Below are positions 12,664 through 14,180 of a stretch of DNA of 14,180 nucleotides, piece by piece. Below the pieces are notes generated by a model, which saw only the letters and a list, made by a program, of their open reading frames with translations, did not search any database and had not been told where the DNA came from. Positions within the stretch are counted from its first letter, which is position 1; each line of letters begins with the position of its first letter. The stretch is from Piscirickettsiaceae bacterium (GTDB lineage: Bacteria > Pseudomonadota > Gammaproteobacteria > Thiomicrospirales > Thiomicrospiraceae). Both the position numbers and the translations under genes were made by a program. Where the stretch lies: contig JALUXI010000130.1 of the NCBI GenBank assembly GCA_027019045.1, positions 1 through 14,180 on the forward strand. Direction: 5' to 3'.

Positions 12664-13518
12664 TTATTTTAGCAGAGATTGCATGATGTGAAGGGCTTGT
12701 TGTTGGTAGTGACCGCCAAAGAGGTTGAAGTGGTTAAGGATGTGGTAGAGCTGGTACAGGGGTTTGCGTTGAGGATAGCCTGCATCGATGGGGAAGGTTT
12801 GGTGATAGCCGTCATAGAAGGCTTGGCTGAAGCCGCCAAAGAGTTCGGTCATGGCGAGATCGGTTTCTCGGTCACCATAGTAGCAGGCGGGGTCATAGAC
12901 GACAGGGGTGCCGTCGGTGAGAAAGGCGCTGTTGCCTGACCAGAGGTCGCCATGCAGCAGAGAGGGTGCGGGAGTGTAGGGGGTGAAAAATTGGGAAAGC
13001 TGGTCAATGAGTTGTTCGCCAAGTTTAAGGAGTTGACGAGAAGCACCGTTTTGTTGAGCTAACTGGAGTTGAGGTCGAAGGCGTTGTTCGGCATAAAAGG
13101 TGACCCAATCATCATGCCAATGATTGGGTTGTGGGGTGTGACCGATAAAATTATCTTGGTGCCAACCAAATTGCCCTGTTGGGTTGAGGGAGTGGTGCAT
13201 CATGGCCACTGCTTGTCCTCTTTGAAAATCATCTCCTTGTGCTGTAAGCGGGAGGAGTTCCATCAGCAGGTAGGCGTGGTTGTCAAAGGTGCCGAGTTGA
13301 AGAGGTTGGGGGCAGTCAATGGTGTGGCTGGCAGCTATGGCTTTGAGACTGTCGGCATCGGATTCAAAAAGAGGCAGGGCGGTGGCTTGATTGAGCTTGA
13401 GAAAGTAGTCTTTTTCAGCCGTGTGCAAGCGATAGGCGGAGTGAATATCGCCCCCTGATATGGGGGAGAGGTTGATGACCTTGAGGTTGAGTGCTTGAAA
13501 AATTGACTGCCAGTTCAC
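12664..13518 (-). CDS. Fructosamine kinase family protein (YniA-like)
   Basis: Members of this aminoglycoside-phosphotransferase-like family phosphorylate sugar adducts on proteins (ketosamines or ribulosamines), leading to deglycation. Many bacterial members have no proven substrate. The 284-residue protein is of family length. It has a Gly-rich N-lobe start (SPISGGDIHSAYRL), ATP-binding K41 in YFLKLN, the catalytic loop LLHGDLWSGN (H189-G-D191, N196) and the Mg-binding D209 in VVYDPACYYGDRETDLAMTELFGG. Kinase residues therefore look intact. Translation seems to start at GTG (13516-13518), 18 nt after the EAL gene's TGA in the same frame. No Shine-Dalgarno sequence is evident, but upstream codons offer no better start. 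It is likely cotranscribed with the EAL gene. Confidence 0.92.
   Translation of the reverse strand: MNWQSIFQALNLKVINLSPISGGDIHSAYRLHTAEKDYFLKLNQATALPLFESDADSLKAIAASHTIDCPQPLQLGTFDNHAYLLMELLPLTAQGDDFQRGQAVAMMHHSLNPTGQFGWHQDNFIGHTPQPNHWHDDWVTFYAEQRLRPQLQLAQQNGASRQLLKLGEQLIDQLSQFFTPYTPAPSLLHGDLWSGNSAFLTDGTPVVYDPACYYGDRETDLAMTELFGGFSQAFYDGYHQTFPIDAGYPQRKPLYQLYHILNHFNLFGGHYQQQALHIMQSLLK
12666..12674 (-). promoter_or_regulatory. Possible extended -10 promoter of adk
   Basis: TG-C-TAAAAT on the minus strand overlaps the last codons of the upstream gene, about 40 bp before the adk ATG. No good -35 is present at the usual distance, which is common for extended -10 promoters. An essential gene behind a non-essential one would be expected to have its own promoter. 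Confidence 0.35.
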
Positions 13519-13536
13519 CGTTTTAATCGTACTGTT

Positions 13537-14180
13537 TCAGTGGATATTATTTTTTTGTTTGACAAATTCAATGAATTCATCAAGGGGAAGCGGTTTGCTG
13601 TAATAGTAGCCTTGCACTTCGTCACATCCGAGGAGTTTGAGGTGGTCAACTTGGTCAGCCGTTTCAGCGCCTTCGGCGATGGCAATGGCACCGAGGGCGT
13701 GACTCATTTCAATCATGGCTCGTACAAGAGCCGCATCTTTGGGCTGTTCGATGTGGTCGATAAACATTTTATCGACTTTGAGTTTGTTAGCAGAGAATTG
13801 TTTGAGGTAGCTGAAGGAGGAGTAACCCGTACCAAAGTCATCAATGGCGATTTTACAGCCTTCGGCTTGAAGGGTTTTTAGGGTCTCTTGAGTGGTGAAG
13901 AGGTCGTTCATCAGCATACTTTCGGTGACTTCTAATTCAACCATTTCATTTGGTACACCTGCCTCTTGAATGGTGCTGAGGATAAAGTGGGCGAGTTGTT
14001 CGTCTGTGAATTGTTCGCCTGAGAGGTTAATGGCGATGAGCAGTTCATCTGAGAGCTGTTTGTGAAGCTGGGCAATGGTGTGAATGACATTTTTTATGAT
14101 CCATCGCCCAACAGGAAGGATGAGGTGGCTGGATTCCAGCACAGGGATAAACTGGAAGGGAGGCACCAGCTCACCATTCG
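13537..14180 (-). CDS. EAL-domain protein, c-di-GMP phosphodiesterase (C-terminal part, cut by window edge)
   Basis: EAL domains hydrolyse cyclic di-GMP to pGpG, promoting motility over biofilm. The reading frame is still open at position 14180, reading NGELVPPFQFIPVLESS, so the gene begins outside the window; the GTG at 14164-14166 is not a start. The EAL signature itself and any GGDEF, PAS or membrane domains are therefore not visible. The visible part keeps the expected catalytic elements: NLSGEQF, ELEVTESML, IAIDDFGTGYSSFSYL, LKVDKMFID, AEGAET (Ala where Val is common) and the ending VQGYYYSKPLP. Activity is thus plausible. The protein ends about 15 residues after the domain. It is followed by the fructosamine-kinase gene after 18 nt. 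Confidence 0.93.
   Translation of the reverse strand, partial: NGELVPPFQFIPVLESSHLILPVGRWIIKNVIHTIAQLHKQLSDELLIAINLSGEQFTDEQLAHFILSTIQEAGVPNEMVELEVTESMLMNDLFTTQETLKTLQAEGCKIAIDDFGTGYSSFSYLKQFSANKLKVDKMFIDHIEQPKDAALVRAMIEMSHALGAIAIAEGAETADQVDHLKLLGCDEVQGYYYSKPLPLDEFIEFVKQKNNIH

Noticed and set aside
14164..14166. GTG as the start of the EAL protein
   Set aside because: The frame stays open to the window edge with EAL-family sequence (NGEL before VPPFQFIP), so this is an internal valine codon.

Overview
The window comes from a gammaproteobacterial chromosome. The evidence is the proteobacterial rpoZ-spoT pairing, a bifunctional SpoT, the ubiquinone genes ubiA and ubiC, GlmU, MntH and an EAL-domain protein, all of gammaproteobacterial type. 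Base composition is close to balanced and slightly AT-rich by eye. The genus cannot be fixed from the sequence alone: a sulfur-oxidiser of the Thiomicrospira type or a Moraxellaceae-like organism would both fit, but this is a guess.

Layout, left to right. (1) Positions 1-191 hold the trailer end of a CRISPR array whose leader and cas genes must lie to the left. (2) glmU (+, 277-1713) makes UDP-GlcNAc. It converges on an Nramp Mn/Fe transporter, mntH (-). The mntH promoter and a palindromic operator candidate sit in the divergent gap before ubiA (+). (3) Two uncharacterised genes are divergent from each other (4027-4530, -; 4542-5540, +); the second encodes an exported, probably outer-membrane, protein. 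(4) A long leftward operon runs rpoZ - spoT - [YefM-like antitoxin / RelE-like toxin] - ridA - recG, and probably ubiC. Its spacings are 9 nt or less at several joints, and a toxin-antitoxin pair is inserted precisely between spoT and ridA. (5) A 352-bp intergenic region upstream of rpoZ carries a striking 174-bp imperfect palindrome with 23-bp perfect terminal inverted repeats. (6) adk, a fructosamine-kinase-family gene and the 3' part of an EAL-domain c-di-GMP phosphodiesterase follow, all leftward.

Functionally, most genes are housekeeping: cell-wall precursor, metal uptake, ubiquinone, stringent response, recombination repair, nucleotide balance and metabolite repair. ubiA and ubiC carry out two early steps of ubiquinone synthesis but are separated and on opposite strands. 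The accessory content is the CRISPR array, the toxin-antitoxin module, the 174-bp palindromic element, a short dispersed intergenic repeat (CAGGACTGGG core, three copies) and the two uncharacterised genes. No complete new defence or metabolic system is visible. The most interesting signals are the palindromic element and the toxin-antitoxin module wired into the stringent-response operon.
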